This document shows positions 1 through 10,080 of a DNA stretch of 64,000 nucleotides, in pieces (the first letter of the stretch is position 1; the number at the start of each line of letters is the position of its first letter). The notes under the pieces were generated by a model. The model searched no databases. It had not been told where the DNA came from and worked only from the letters and a program-made list of their open reading frames with translations. Where the stretch lies: NCBI GenBank assembly GCA_008638415.1, contig VWVT01000005.1, positions 357,737-421,736 of the forward strand, in the 5' to 3' direction. This stretch comes from Nocardiopsis sinuspersici. GTDB taxonomy: Bacteria; Actinomycetota; Actinomycetes; Streptosporangiales; Streptosporangiaceae. Made by a program: the position numbers and the translations under genes.

Positions 1-912
1 GGAGGGCACCGGGACCGGGTCCAGCGGGTAGGACCAGGAGAACACGCCGGAGGAGGCGGACACGCTCCACTCGGAGGAGGGTTCGAGAGGGGTGGCCGAG
101 TAGCTGCCTCCGGAGGAGGAGTTGCCGGCGGCCAGGGCGAAGACCGCGGTGGAGGCACCGCCCGGCTCCGCGGGCACGGCCGCGCCGGAGGCGGAGGGGG
201 CTCGGGCCTCGTCGGCGACCGGCCCGCTGCCCCCGTCGGCGGGGAGGGCGGCGGCCACCGTCTGGTCCGTGCTGGCGGTCACCGGCTCACCGTCCAGCGG
301 CGTGCGGCACTCGGGCTCGCCGGGGGTGGTCAGGAAGCAGGCCGGCATGGGCCACAGGGCCAGCCGGTCGCCGTAGGAGCCGCCGTAGGCGTCTGCGAAG
401 CCGGAGTAGTCGACGTGCAGTTCCACGCCCTGCTCTCCGGTGACCCGGAGCAGGAGTCCGTCGACACCGGAGTCGCGGGCGGCCGACGGGTCGAGGACCT
501 CCACCTCGACGGTGCCTTCGGCCCGTTCGGAGACGGCCTGGACCGGCAGGTCCCCGACGGCCTCCATGCCGTCGGGGTCGGCGGCGGTGCGGACGGGGAT
601 CTCGGCGCTGGCCACGGAGGGCCAGGAGGCTTCGGGCGCGCTGTCGGCGGCCTCGGCCAGCTCCTCGCCCGGCTCCCGGGGCTCGACCGTCCCGGTGCTG
701 CCGGTGACCGGGTCGGCCAGCTCCTGGATCTCGGGGGCGTCGTCGCCCATCCAGTCGGGCAGGCCCGGCACGACCTGCACGAGTGTGACGGTGACGACCA
801 CGGCCATGGCCGCCGCGCCCACGGCGAAGAGGATGGTGCGCAGGCGACGGATCCTCCCCTCACGGGGCTGCTCGTCGTTCGGTTCGCGTGTGTCGGGGGT
901 GGGGGTGGTCAT
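1..912 (-). CDS. RHS/SpvB-type secreted or surface protein, N-terminal part (cut by window edge)
   Basis: The frame is open from an ATG at 912 to base 1 (304 codons) and continues outside the window. A short basic N-terminus is followed by a hydrophobic segment (about residues 26-48), fitting a membrane anchor or signal peptide, then an acidic, Ala/Pro-rich linker. Near the cut it reads GVFSWSYPLDPVPVP, which resembles the opening of the beta-propeller/SpvB-like part of actinobacterial RHS-repeat proteins. That match is from memory of the family; the diagnostic RHS repeats and any C-terminal toxin lie beyond the edge. The gene starts 5 bp after the stop of the LamG gene, so the two are surely cotranscribed. 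It could instead be another large cell-wall-associated protein. Confidence 0.7.
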   Translation of the reverse strand, partial: MTTPTPDTREPNDEQPREGRIRRLRTILFAVGAAAMAVVVTVTLVQVVPGLPDWMGDDAPEIQELADPVTGSTGTVEPREPGEELAEAADSAPEASWPSVASAEIPVRTAADPDGMEAVGDLPVQAVSERAEGTVEVEVLDPSAARDSGVDGLLLRVTGEQGVELHVDYSGFADAYGGSYGDRLALWPMPACFLTTPGEPECRTPLDGEPVTASTDQTVAAALPADGGSGPVADEARAPSASGAAVPAEPGGASTAVFALAAGNSSSGGSYSATPLEPSSEWSVSASSGVFSWSYPLDPVPVPS

Positions 913-917
913 ACCGG

Positions 918-3900
918 TCACAGCTCCGGGTTCTCGGTGGTCCGGTTGAGCGCGGAGATGAGGGTCTCGTCAGCGGCTCCGGCGTAGAGGCGGACATCGT
1001 CTACCGCGCCGGAGAAGTGCTGGTGCCACGAGTAGCCGTCGAACTTGCTACGTCCGACGTTGAGCATCACCCACGGTGGGTTCGGGTCCTCCGCCAGGAC
1101 CTCCGGTGTGGGCCACAGCGGGTGGAAGACACGTGTCTGGGCGTGCGTGCCGTTCACGTAGAAGCGGACTTCCTGGGCGAAGGAGTCGAAGACCAGCACG
1201 AGGTGGTCGCCCCGGTTCTCGTGGCTCGGGGCGAATCCGGACGCCTCCAGCACGGTGGAGTCGGCGTCGACCTCGTCCGTGTTGGACAGGACGGCCTCCC
1301 AGCGCCCGCTCTCGGCGTTGTAGCGGAGGTCGATGAGAGTGCTGTAGGCGTTCTGGGAGAGGATCGTCATCGACTCCTCGGGGGAGGCCGCCGCCAGACG
1401 GGTTCGGACGCTGAGCGTGAAACTGCCCTCCAGAGGCGCGTCCACGAAGGCGCCCGCCGAGTCGCCGTCACCGTCGAGCCGCAGGTGGCCCTGTCCCATC
1501 AGGGCGCTGTCGCCCGACCAGGGATCGGAGGCCTGGATGGCCGCGTCCCCGTTCAGGTACATCGGCTCCAGGCCGTCGGCTTCGGGACTGCTGCCGTCCG
1601 CGGCCTCGTTGAACGGCCAGTAGCCCTTCCGGTCCACCGGAAGCATCCGGAGCCGGTCGAACTCGTATCCGTTCACGATCCGGTCGAAGACGCGCACGTC
1701 GGCCACGGCACCGTCCAGGTGCCGGTCGTAGCCGCTACGGGTGGCCGCACGGCCGATCTGGAGCTCTCCGGGCGCGTACCAGACGGTCTCGCGCTCGACG
1801 GTTCCCTCCGGGGAGCCGTTGACATAGAGGCGGACGGTGTTGGTGTGGCCGTCGTGGGCGAACGCCACGTGCGCCCACTCCCCCTCGGTGACCGTCGCCT
1901 CCGCGGAAACCCCCCACTCTCCGAGGGCGTACATGTCGGCGTCGGGGAAGGCGACGCGCCAAGCCTGGTCGGAGGCGTCGTAGCCGAGCGTGAACCCCGG
2001 CTCTCCGGTGCCGTCCTGGGAGACGACCACCTGGTCGCGGCTCAGGTCGTCCAGCCGGACCCAGGCCGCGACCGAGAAGAGGCCGGTGGTGTCGACCAGG
2101 TGCGCGCCGGGGGCGAGGTAGGCCCCCTCCGTGCCGTCCAGGACGGCGGCGCGGCTTCCTTCGCCGCCGGGCCCCTCCTCCCCGAAGGCGGCCCCGACAC
2201 CGGCCACAGCGGTGTGACCCGTGTCGGAGGCGTCGGCGGCTCCTTCGGCGCCCGCGTCGTCGCCCATACTCCACTGGCCGACCGCGGGCCTGCCTCCGTC
2301 GACGAGGAACAGGTGGTTGGCACGGCTGCTGACCTTGCCCGCCTGGTCGACCGCCTCGACGTAGAGACTGTGCGGCCCCTCGTACCACGGGCTGAAGGTG
2401 AGGGTCGCCGTGCCGTCACCGTCGGGGGTCAGCGTGTTGGCTGCGGAGGGGTCCTCGTTGACGCCGTAGCGGTACTCGACCACGTCGTCGGAGGGCGACG
2501 AGACGGTGAACTCGCCGTAGACGCCCACGCCGTCGTGCCAGGCGTCGTCCGCGGGGAAGTCGGCCGAGGTGATCTCCGGTTCCGCCGGAGCGGTGGAGTC
2601 GTGGACGAACTGGCACCGGGTCTGTGCGCCGCTCCAGCTCCACGGGCCCCAGGCGTGTCCGTCGGAAGCCCGTACGATCCAGCCGATGACGGTGTTCTCC
2701 GGGATGTCGTCGGGAACCTGGTAGTGGAAGAAGGATCCCGACGCCTTCTCGGATGTGGTGTAGGTGTGTTCTTGCTCCGCACCGTTCTCGTCGGTCCAGA
2801 AGACCCGGAACTGGGCCTTGAGCTTCTCGGCGGCGGTACTGAACTCGTCACCGTCGGACAGGTAGGCCGAGAGCCGCGGCGGCTCGTCCACGAAGGGTCG
2901 GTCCGTGCCGTAGACACAGGCGCCCCCCGGGGACAGGCCCAGCCAGGCCTGGTCCGCAATGTCCGGAACGGTGTTGTAGCGCACCTCCAGGTGGGCGTTG
3001 TCGCAGAAACGCTTCCACTGGGTGTAGGTGGACTCGTCCCCGGCACGCAGGCCGAAGGACGTGGAGGAGTAGCCGTTGTCGGCGGCCCTGCCGACCGCTT
3101 CGGAGACGTCGAAGCGCACGTTCTGATTGGTGGAGGTGCAGGAGCTGGTGGGGTTGGAGGGACTCTTGGTGTCCTGATGCGTGGACCAGGAGGGCTGGTT
3201 GTTCCAGGTGGTGGAGCTGTCGAAACCACCGGTGCGGTAGGCACGGACCGGGTATCCGGTGGAGTTGTAGGTGTGGCGCAACGTCACCGCGAGTTCGGCG
3301 GACAGGATCTGCTTGTCGGCGTACGCGCCGGTGGGGATGCGGTAGAAGAGCCGTTTGACGCCCGTTCCGTTGCAGTAGTACGGGTCGCCGGCCAGCTGCG
3401 GGCAGCGTCCGACACCTTCGTGGTCCTCTCCGGAGAACTTCCAGAAGGACGTTCCGGAGTACCCGGAGGAGACCATCGTCCAGGCCGAGTTCGTGGAGGT
3501 CTTCCACACGGGGTCGATGTAGATCGGGTAGGCGGTCTCCTCGTCGGCGATCATCTCCTGGTCGGGGCGCAGGACCAGGTCACCGCTTTCGACGGAGACG
3601 TCCACGGAGGCGATACGGGAGGACTCCAGAGGCCCCTCCTCCGGCAGGTCGCCTTCTGCCTCTACCGCGGCCGCTTCCGGAGCCTCCTCCGAGGACAGGG
3701 CCCGGGGCTCGGCCGCTCCCTCTCCACCGTTGTCGCCCGAGTCCCACATGAGGGGCTCTGCGGCTTCGAAGACGGCACCGCCCGCACCGGAGTCGACCGC
3801 TTCCAGGCCGGTGCCCTCCTCGACGAGTTCCACGCCGTCCACATGAGTGCCCAGGCGCAGTTCGGCCAGCTCCTCACTCGCGGCCGCCTCGGGCGTGTGG

Positions 3901-4502
3901 ACCACGAGCACGTGGGAGAAGCCGTCCGCGTGGGCGCGCACGACCAGGTCGACGCCCTCCACCACGGAGGCGTAGCGGGCCTCATCGCCGTCGAGCTCCG
4001 GCTCGGGCAGAGGAGTGGGCCACTCCAGGACCATCTCCTTGCCGGCGCGGTCGAGCACGGCGAGTGGTTCGTCCCCACCGGAGGACAACCGGAGGCCGAT
4101 CGTGGACGCGGTGGGGGTGATGCCGCCGTCGTCGCCCCGGACCAGCGTCGCGTCGGGCTCGACCCACGCACCGTCGCGCATGACCCTCACGGGGTTGGTG
4201 TGCTCCAGGGCGGTGAAGCTGCCGTCCGGTTCCGCGTAGACGGTGCGCCGTTCCCGCCGCAGCCCGGTGACCTCGACCCGCTCGCCGAGTTCGGCCGCCA
4301 GTTCGGTGGCCTCAGCCTCCGTCGACGCGGTGGGGTCTCCTTCGGCGTATGCGGTGCCGCCGCCGGGGAGGGGTCCGGTGACCGGCGCCACGACTCCCAG
4401 AGCAGCGAGAACGACGACGGTGGTCAGGACTGCGAGGGATCGGCGAACGAAGGCGGATCTGCTGCGCCGACGCGGTGAGGCCGGGGTGCCGTGGGTGGGC
4501 AC
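918..4502 (-). CDS. Secreted DNRLRE/LamG-domain protein (about 1194 aa)
   Basis: This is a large extracellular protein. A GTG at 4502 is preferred because GGAAGG lies 7 bases upstream; an ATG at 4661 would overlap the upstream gene. The N-terminus has Arg-rich residues, a hydrophobic stretch and a PGGGTAYAEG-like cleavage region, so it looks like a Sec or Tat signal peptide. The middle carries a DNRLRE-like module (YPIYIDPVWKTSTNS through HLEVRYN) as found beside actinobacterial RHS proteins. Two LamG/concanavalin-like jelly rolls follow, each with a FSVAAWVRL- or FTLSVRTRL-type strand and a later VRLYVNG/VRFYVNG strand. The neighbours suggest it partners with the RHS protein, perhaps in adhesion or display of a polymorphic toxin. 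Substrate unknown. Confidence 0.85.
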   Translation of the reverse strand: MPTHGTPASPRRRSRSAFVRRSLAVLTTVVVLAALGVVAPVTGPLPGGGTAYAEGDPTASTEAEATELAAELGERVEVTGLRRERRTVYAEPDGSFTALEHTNPVRVMRDGAWVEPDATLVRGDDGGITPTASTIGLRLSSGGDEPLAVLDRAGKEMVLEWPTPLPEPELDGDEARYASVVEGVDLVVRAHADGFSHVLVVHTPEAAASEELAELRLGTHVDGVELVEEGTGLEAVDSGAGGAVFEAAEPLMWDSGDNGGEGAAEPRALSSEEAPEAAAVEAEGDLPEEGPLESSRIASVDVSVESGDLVLRPDQEMIADEETAYPIYIDPVWKTSTNSAWTMVSSGYSGTSFWKFSGEDHEGVGRCPQLAGDPYYCNGTGVKRLFYRIPTGAYADKQILSAELAVTLRHTYNSTGYPVRAYRTGGFDSSTTWNNQPSWSTHQDTKSPSNPTSSCTSTNQNVRFDVSEAVGRAADNGYSSTSFGLRAGDESTYTQWKRFCDNAHLEVRYNTVPDIADQAWLGLSPGGACVYGTDRPFVDEPPRLSAYLSDGDEFSTAAEKLKAQFRVFWTDENGAEQEHTYTTSEKASGSFFHYQVPDDIPENTVIGWIVRASDGHAWGPWSWSGAQTRCQFVHDSTAPAEPEITSADFPADDAWHDGVGVYGEFTVSSPSDDVVEYRYGVNEDPSAANTLTPDGDGTATLTFSPWYEGPHSLYVEAVDQAGKVSSRANHLFLVDGGRPAVGQWSMGDDAGAEGAADASDTGHTAVAGVGAAFGEEGPGGEGSRAAVLDGTEGAYLAPGAHLVDTTGLFSVAAWVRLDDLSRDQVVVSQDGTGEPGFTLGYDASDQAWRVAFPDADMYALGEWGVSAEATVTEGEWAHVAFAHDGHTNTVRLYVNGSPEGTVERETVWYAPGELQIGRAATRSGYDRHLDGAVADVRVFDRIVNGYEFDRLRMLPVDRKGYWPFNEAADGSSPEADGLEPMYLNGDAAIQASDPWSGDSALMGQGHLRLDGDGDSAGAFVDAPLEGSFTLSVRTRLAAASPEESMTILSQNAYSTLIDLRYNAESGRWEAVLSNTDEVDADSTVLEASGFAPSHENRGDHLVLVFDSFAQEVRFYVNGTHAQTRVFHPLWPTPEVLAEDPNPPWVMLNVGRSKFDGYSWHQHFSGAVDDVRLYAGAADETLISALNRTTENPEL

Positions 4503-4555
4503 GGGGAATCCTTCCGGAAGGGGGATGTACGGAGAGGCAGGGGTTCGGGACGGGG

Positions 4556-6076
4556 TCAGCGCAACGCGGCACCGAACGCGCGCCCGCCCTCGGGCAGCCC
4601 GTTCTGCCCGGGAGTCCAGGTCCGCCAGGCGGGCGTGTCCTGTTCCAGCAGCTCCCGCCACGAGACGGCGTGGACGGCCCCGGGATCACCGGGGTCGAAG
4701 GGGGTCGGCAGGTAGAGGTCTTCGGCGGTCGCGTGGAAGGACATGCCGAAGTAGCCTCCGGCGACGGGAGCGCCCAGGGCGGAATGGCCGGTGCGGTCCA
4801 GGTCCAGGCGGTCGTCCACGGAACCGGTGAGCGGGTGGAAGACCTGGACCAGGCCTGCGGCCCGCTCCTCGCCGACCGTGTGCCCGGGGGTCCCCGCGAC
4901 GAGCTTGACCGAGGTGTCGGTGGCGTTCTGCCCGGGAGCGGTGTCCACGAGGCGCACGTGCTGCCCGAGGAAGTCGGAGCTCTGGGCGAGGTCCATGCCG
5001 CCCGTGTCTCGGAAGGCGGCGAAGATCTGGTGCCGTGTCCCGTCCGCCTCGGCACTGATGACGTGGACACCACCGGTGTCGGTCCCGCCGTCGCCGAGGT
5101 CCTCGCCGGGGGATCCGACGGCGACCATGGTCTTGGCGGCGCCGGTTCCGGTGCGGTAGTCGACCACGTCGACGGAGGTGCCGGTACGGTCACCGGCCTC
5201 CGAGCCCCCGTCCACCCCGCCGGGCAGGTCCGAGTCCTGGTGGAGGCCGCCCACGTAGGCAGGGCGGTTACCGGCCTGCTCGTGGTTGAACAGGTGGACG
5301 CCCCCGGCGAACTCCTCGGAACCGATGGCCTCTCCCGGAGCGCCGACCGCGATGAGGGTGTTACTGGCCGCGACGTCGAAGCCGTAGCGGTCGCTGGCCT
5401 CGACGGTGCCGGTCACGCCTTCGGTGTCCTGGTGGAAGGAGGCGGTGTGGTCACCTCGGACGTACTGGACGTAGCCGGCGTCCTCGAAGCCTCCGACGGC
5501 CTCCCCGGGGATCCCGATGACGGCGTAGGCGTCCCCGTCGAGGGTGTTTCCCGCGGCGATCGCGTGCCCGAACCAGTCCCCCGTCTCGGGGCCACCGCCG
5601 AAACCGGGGGTGTCCTGGTCCCAGACCTGGGTGGCGGTGCCCGCCCCCAGCCCCTGCGGGGATCCGTGGACGACCAGGACCGCGCCGGCTTCCTCCAGGT
5701 CGTCGACCTGTTCACGGGGCAGGCCCACGAGCAGGTCGGTACAGCCGTCGCCGTCGTGGTCGAAGGTGTCCATGACCTCACCGAGGCGGTCACCCTGCCC
5801 CGGCTCACCGGGGATGACGCCGGCTCCCCTCTTCAGGAGAACGGGTGCCCGCTCTCCGCCGTAGGCCACGGTGATCCGTCCGGCACGTTCGTTGCCGTCG
5901 ACCGAGGCGTCGGGGTCACCGATGACCAGGTCGCGGACGCCGTCGCCGTCGAAGTCGGACGCGACACCGCCCTCGCAGGTGTCGGCCGCGGCTGGAAAAG
6001 CGCCGAAGGAGGTCAGGACCACGGCCGTGGCGGCCGTTACGGCGCATACGCGCACCGCGGTGACGGGGGATGTCAT
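4556..6076 (-). CDS. Secreted FG-GAP/integrin-alpha-like repeat protein
   Basis: The 506-residue product begins with a signal peptide (hydrophobic run ending AFPAAADTC). Repeated FG-GAP blades follow, each with an Asp-rich calcium-loop motif such as DFDGDGVRDLVIGDPD and DTFDHDGDGCTDLLVG, alternating with VAVGSPGE or IAVGAPGE turns. This predicts a seven-bladed extracellular beta-propeller. It is the first gene of an apparent three-gene operon with the LamG and RHS-type genes (53 bp to the next start). FG-GAP proteins bind ligands or cell surfaces; no catalytic residues are seen. Function in this locus is inferred to be surface attachment or presentation. Confidence 0.88.
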   Translation of the reverse strand: MTSPVTAVRVCAVTAATAVVLTSFGAFPAAADTCEGGVASDFDGDGVRDLVIGDPDASVDGNERAGRITVAYGGERAPVLLKRGAGVIPGEPGQGDRLGEVMDTFDHDGDGCTDLLVGLPREQVDDLEEAGAVLVVHGSPQGLGAGTATQVWDQDTPGFGGGPETGDWFGHAIAAGNTLDGDAYAVIGIPGEAVGGFEDAGYVQYVRGDHTASFHQDTEGVTGTVEASDRYGFDVAASNTLIAVGAPGEAIGSEEFAGGVHLFNHEQAGNRPAYVGGLHQDSDLPGGVDGGSEAGDRTGTSVDVVDYRTGTGAAKTMVAVGSPGEDLGDGGTDTGGVHVISAEADGTRHQIFAAFRDTGGMDLAQSSDFLGQHVRLVDTAPGQNATDTSVKLVAGTPGHTVGEERAAGLVQVFHPLTGSVDDRLDLDRTGHSALGAPVAGGYFGMSFHATAEDLYLPTPFDPGDPGAVHAVSWRELLEQDTPAWRTWTPGQNGLPEGGRAFGAALR

Positions 6077-6419
6077 GTGCGGGGGATTCCTAGCGGGTCA
6101 GGGCCTGGGCTGACGAAGAAGCTAAGGAACGAACAAAACGGGACTATAACGGCAAAAGGTGTTCAATGCCCTAGACACCGGGACATTCGCTATCAAAACC
6201 CGCACACAACTACGTGTTCAGCCTGGTCCCCGGAACAGACCCTCACTTCCACACCGCCCCCGAAACCGGACCAGGTGGTATACGCAAGCGTTATACACCG
6301 GACACGGTCCGCGCTTTCGGCCTCCCCCTTCGGGACGGCGCCCGCCGCCGTTCCCGTGGGAGCGGCGGGGCGGCACGGCCTCGGGCCGCGCCCTCGCGTG
6401 TACCGCGGGAGGAAGGCGG
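6077..6419. promoter_or_regulatory. Intergenic region with promoter-like TATAGT and a dyad at 6274-6299
   Basis: No gene is seen in these 343 bases, which are more AT-rich than the flanks. On the minus strand a TATAGT hexamer (plus coordinates 6143-6148) is a possible -10 for the FG-GAP operon; no convincing -35 is placed. At 6274-6299 lies a near-palindrome, GGTGGTATACGC followed by its mirror GCGTTATACACC around AA, which resembles a repressor site. The tatD-like gene ends at 6420, so this region also holds its 3' flank. Confidence 0.35.
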
Positions 6420-7343
6420 TCAGAAGCCGAAGGCCCGCCGCGCGTTGTCCGCGATGATCCCGGCCAGCTCGTCCTCGTCCATGCCCTTGGTCTCGGCCAG
6501 CACCCGCAGCGTGTGCGGGATCAGGTAGGGGGCGTTGGGACGGCCCCGGTAGGGCTTGGGCGTGAGGAAGGGCGCGTCGGTCTCCACCAGCATCAGCTCC
6601 GGCGGCGCCACCGCGGCCGCCTCCCTCAGCGACTCGGCGCTGGCGAAGGTGACGTTGCCCGCGAAGCTCATGAAGTAGCCGTGCTCGGCGCACACCTTGG
6701 CCATGGCCGCGTCACCGGAGAAGCAGTGGAAGACCACCTTGTCCGGGGCGCCCTCGTCGGCCAGGATCCGCAGCACGTCCTCGTGGGCCTCCCGGTCGTG
6801 GATCATCACGGCCTTGCCGTGGCGCCCGGCGATCCCGATGTGGCGGCGGAAGGACTCCTCCTGCGCGCGCTTGCCCTCGGGGCCGGTGCGGAAGGTGTCC
6901 ATGCCGGTCTCGCCGACCGCGACGACCTGGGGCAGGGCGGCCAGCTCGTCGATCCCGGCCAGCTGCGCCTCCAGCTCCGCCATGCCCCCGGGCTCGCGGA
7001 GCTTGCCCGCCCAGTCGGTGTCGTCCACCTCCACGCCCTGCGCGCCGTCCCCGTGCACGATGCGCGGCGCCTCGTTGGGGTGCAGGGCCACGGCGGCCCA
7101 CACCCGGCCGGGGTGCGCGGCGGCGACCTCGGCCGCCCAGCGCGAGGACGGCAGGTCCACGCCCACCTGGACCAGCGGGGTCACCCCGACGCCCTCGGCG
7201 GTGGCGATGACCTCCTCGACCTCCGGGGTCTGCATGTCCATGTGGGTGTGGCTGTCGGCCACCGGGACCCGCAGGGGCTCGGGTACCGGCGGGGGCGTCT
7301 GCTCGTTGCGCTCCCTGACCGCTTTCCCGCTGCGCTTGCCCAT
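6420..7343 (-). CDS. TatD-family metal-dependent DNase/hydrolase
   Basis: The 307-residue protein is a TIM-barrel metallohydrolase. The metal-binding N-terminal motif reads VADSHTHMD, a central Glu is in VAVGETGMD, further His ligands are in VMIHDREAH and VFHCFSGD, and the C-terminal LVETDAPFLTPKPYRG is the TatD signature. The family acts as 3'-5' exonuclease/deoxyribonuclease; the role here is inferred. ATG 7343 has GGAGGAACGTGAAC before it and is chosen over longer frames. It lies downstream of metG on the same strand, the usual actinobacterial order metG-tatD. Confidence 0.93.
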   Translation of the reverse strand: MGKRSGKAVRERNEQTPPPVPEPLRVPVADSHTHMDMQTPEVEEVIATAEGVGVTPLVQVGVDLPSSRWAAEVAAAHPGRVWAAVALHPNEAPRIVHGDGAQGVEVDDTDWAGKLREPGGMAELEAQLAGIDELAALPQVVAVGETGMDTFRTGPEGKRAQEESFRRHIGIAGRHGKAVMIHDREAHEDVLRILADEGAPDKVVFHCFSGDAAMAKVCAEHGYFMSFAGNVTFASAESLREAAAVAPPELMLVETDAPFLTPKPYRGRPNAPYLIPHTLRVLAETKGMDEDELAGIIADNARRAFGF

Positions 7344-7488
7344 GTTCACGTTCCTCCACGAAGGCGCGCCGACGGGCGGTGCCCGTCGGCGCTGTCGTTC
7401 CAGGTCTCCTGCGGCGGCCTCGGGGCCCACCGGGAGGGGCCAGCTCGGAGAGCCCCTCTTCGGCGGGGCTCCCGAAGGGCCCGGGACC

Positions 7489-9306
7489 CTACTCGGTGTC
7501 GCCCTCCAGGCGGGCCAGCTCCTCGTCCACCACCGACTGGTCGAGCTTGGTGAACAGCGGCTCCGGGCGGCTGAGCGGGGTGCCGGGCACGATCGGCCTG
7601 GACTCCCAGCGCGCCTCGTTGCCGGCGTAGTCCCCCGTGATGACCGGGTACTCCGTCTCCTCACCCGAGCCGCCGATGGTGTCACGGCCGGTGTCGATGC
7701 GGGGCATGCCCGTCCAGGTACCGGTGCCGCCGAGCATCGCGTACACCTTGTTCGCCGACTCGGGCAGGTACGGGGTGAGCAGCGTGTTGGCGTCCTGGAC
7801 CAGTTGGAGGGCCACGTGGAGCACGGTGGCCATCCGCTCGGGGTCGGTCTTCTTCAGCGCCCACGGAGCCTGGTCGGAGATGTACTTGTTGGCCTCGGCC
7901 ACGGTGCGCATGGCCTCCTGCAGGCCCGCCTTGAACTGGGACCGCTCCAGCCGCTCGCCGACCCGGCCGAACGCGGCCCGGGAGTCCTCCAGCACCCGGC
8001 GGTCCTCGTCGGTCAGCTCACCGGCGGCCGGGATCTCGCCCAGGTTCTTGGCCGCCATCGAGATGGAGCGGTTGACCAGGTTGCCCCAGGCCGCCACCAG
8101 CTCGTCGTTGTTGCGGCGCACGAACTCGGCCCAGGTGAAGTCGGTGTCCTGGGTCTCGGGGCCGGCGGCCATGATGTAGTAGCGCAGCGCGTCGGCCGAG
8201 TAGCGCTCCAGGAAGTCGCGCACGTAGATCACCACGCGGCGCGAGGAGGAGAACTTGCGCCCCTCCATGGTGAGGAACTCGCTGGAGACCACCTCGGTGG
8301 GCACGTCGAGCCTGCCCAGCGGGCCGGGCTCTCCGTCCCGGTCGCCCTCGCCGTTGTGGCCCAGCAGGATCGCGGGCCAGACCACCGAGTGGAAGACGAT
8401 GTTGTCCTTGCCCATGAAGTAGTAGGACCGGGCCTCGTCGCTCTGCCACCAGCGGCGCCAGGCCTCGGGCTCACCGACGCGCTTGGCCCACTCCACCGAC
8501 GCGGACAGGTAGCCGATGACCGCGTCGAACCACACGTACAGGCGCTTGTTGCCGTTGTCGCTCCAGCCCTCCAGCGGTACGGGCACGCCCCAGTTGAGGT
8601 CGCGGGTGACCGCGCGCGGCTGGAGGTCCTCCACCAGGTTCAGGGAGAACTTGAGGACGTTGGGCCGCCACTCGCCCTCCTTGCCCTTGAGCCAGGTCGT
8701 GAGGGCCTCGGCGAAGGCGGGCAGGTCGAGCATGAAGTGCTCGGTGTCCACGAACTCGGGCGTCTCGCCGTTGATCCGCGAGCGGGGCGAGACGAGGTCG
8801 ATGGGGTCGAGCTGGTTGCCGCAGTTGTCGCACTGGTCGCCGCGCGCGCCGTCGTAGCCGCAGATCGGGCAGACGCCCTCGATGTAGCGGTCCGGGAGCG
8901 TGCGGCCGGTGGACGGGGAGACCGCGCCCTTGGTCGTGTGGGCGAAGACGTACCCGTTCTCGTACAGCGCGGTGAACAGCTGCTGGGCAACGGCGTAGTG
9001 GTTGCCGGTGGTGGTGCGGGTGAACAGGTCGTAGGACAGGCCGAGGCCGACGAGGTCCTCGGCGATGATCCGGTTGTAGCGGTCGGCCAGCTCCCGGGGG
9101 CTCACGCCCTCCTGGTCGGCCAGCACCTGGACCGGTGTGCCGTGCTCGTCGGTGCCGCTGACCATCAGCACGTGGTTGCCCGACATTCGCTGGAAGCGGG
9201 AGAAGACGTCGGAGGGCACTCCGAAGCCGGACACGTGGCCGATGTGGCGCGGTCCGTTGGCGTAGGGCCAGGCGACCGCGGTCAGGATGTGGCGATTCGA
9301 CGACAT
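7489..9306 (-). CDS. metG: Methionyl-tRNA synthetase
   Basis: The 605-residue product charges tRNA-Met with methionine in the cytosol. The class I signature HIGH is seen in [10 protein letters not shown] near residue 20. The zinc knuckle reads [20 protein letters not shown], and the KMSKS loop is the variant KFSSSRR. The anticodon-binding domain follows, with the typical WALKK region. There is no C-terminal EMAP-type dimerisation domain, so it is the short monomeric-type form. It ends with a modest acidic tail. A separate promoter in the 250 bp upstream is likely. The identification is secure. Confidence 0.97.
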   Translation of the reverse strand: MSSNRHILTAVAWPYANGPRHIGHVSGFGVPSDVFSRFQRMSGNHVLMVSGTDEHGTPVQVLADQEGVSPRELADRYNRIIAEDLVGLGLSYDLFTRTTTGNHYAVAQQLFTALYENGYVFAHTTKGAVSPSTGRTLPDRYIEGVCPICGYDGARGDQCDNCGNQLDPIDLVSPRSRINGETPEFVDTEHFMLDLPAFAEALTTWLKGKEGEWRPNVLKFSLNLVEDLQPRAVTRDLNWGVPVPLEGWSDNGNKRLYVWFDAVIGYLSASVEWAKRVGEPEAWRRWWQSDEARSYYFMGKDNIVFHSVVWPAILLGHNGEGDRDGEPGPLGRLDVPTEVVSSEFLTMEGRKFSSSRRVVIYVRDFLERYSADALRYYIMAAGPETQDTDFTWAEFVRRNNDELVAAWGNLVNRSISMAAKNLGEIPAAGELTDEDRRVLEDSRAAFGRVGERLERSQFKAGLQEAMRTVAEANKYISDQAPWALKKTDPERMATVLHVALQLVQDANTLLTPYLPESANKVYAMLGGTGTWTGMPRIDTGRDTIGGSGEETEYPVITGDYAGNEARWESRPIVPGTPLSRPEPLFTKLDQSVVDEELARLEGDTE

Positions 9307-9559
9307 GACCCAAGCCTAAAGGGGGCGGAGGCCTGCCGCGCACGCCTTTCCCGCGTGGTACCGCACGGCGGACCCGCTGCCGTGCCGCGCCGGAGCCGAC
9401 GCGGTTCCGTGTCCGAAACAAGTTCCGCAACCGGAGTAAAAGGACATTCCCCCGAACTTGCCGCTGCCCTTATGCTCTGCTGAACGGGCCGTGTGCCACC
9501 GGGGCGCGCGGCGACGGACAGCGTCCTCTCCCCGGTTCCTACCTGAGGCGGTGGTCACC

Positions 9560-10009
9560 ATGGTTGCCGGTGCCCTACCCCGCCCTGCCCGACACGTCAC
9601 CGCGCTGCTCACCAGCGTGTTGCTGCTCGTCATACTGTCCTTCCCCGTCGCCTCCGGCGTCGGGCGGCCGGCCTCACCGTCGTCCCTGCCGCCGCACGGT
9701 CTGCTCAGTGCTCCCGAGCACACACCGGACCAGGCGGCCGAACGGGACCGGGCGACCCCGCGCGAACGCGCGGAACTGTCCGAGAACCCGATGGTGACCG
9801 TCGGGCCGCCCGCCTCCACCTGCGACCAACGTTCGGTGCTGCGCGACCTCCCGGACGCGGTGCCCAGTTGCGCGCTGCGTCTGGCGGTGTGGGACCAGCC
9901 CTGGTGGCCGCTGCCGCCCCTGGCCTCCGATCCCCTTCCGGAAGAGGTCGCCCACGGGGCACTGCCACCGGCACGGGCTCCCCCTCTCACCGCGAACACC
10001 ACCGTCTGA
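9560..10009 (+). CDS. Hypothetical secreted or membrane-anchored protein
   Basis: I do not recognise this 149-residue protein. It starts with a short positive segment and one strong hydrophobic helix (TALLTSVLLLVILSFPVASG), giving a signal peptide or a single anchor. The rest is Pro/Ala-rich and polar, with two cysteines (STCDQRS and PSCALR) that could form a disulfide. GTG 9551, three codons upstream, is an alternative start with GAGG close by. It lies between metG (opposite strand) and secDF. Third-position GC matches coding DNA. The call as a real gene is moderately sure; function is unknown. Confidence 0.5.
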   Translation: MVAGALPRPARHVTALLTSVLLLVILSFPVASGVGRPASPSSLPPHGLLSAPEHTPDQAAERDRATPRERAELSENPMVTVGPPASTCDQRSVLRDLPDAVPSCALRLAVWDQPWWPLPPLASDPLPEEVAHGALPPARAPPLTANTTV

Positions 10010-10080
10010 CCATCCCGGACGCACCCCCCATCTGGCACGCGTCCGGATTTCCCGTATTCGCAGTGAGAGGTACCAACCCC

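Noticed and set aside
888-4478. Very long plus-strand open frame (about 1200 codons) opposite the LamG gene
   Set aside because: It is the antisense shadow of a GC3-rich gene. Its translation is low-complexity Val/Gly/Arg with no domain, while the minus strand has clear DNRLRE and LamG motifs.
6697-9483. Long plus-strand frame opposite tatD-like and metG genes
   Set aside because: It spans two genes in antisense and has no family features.
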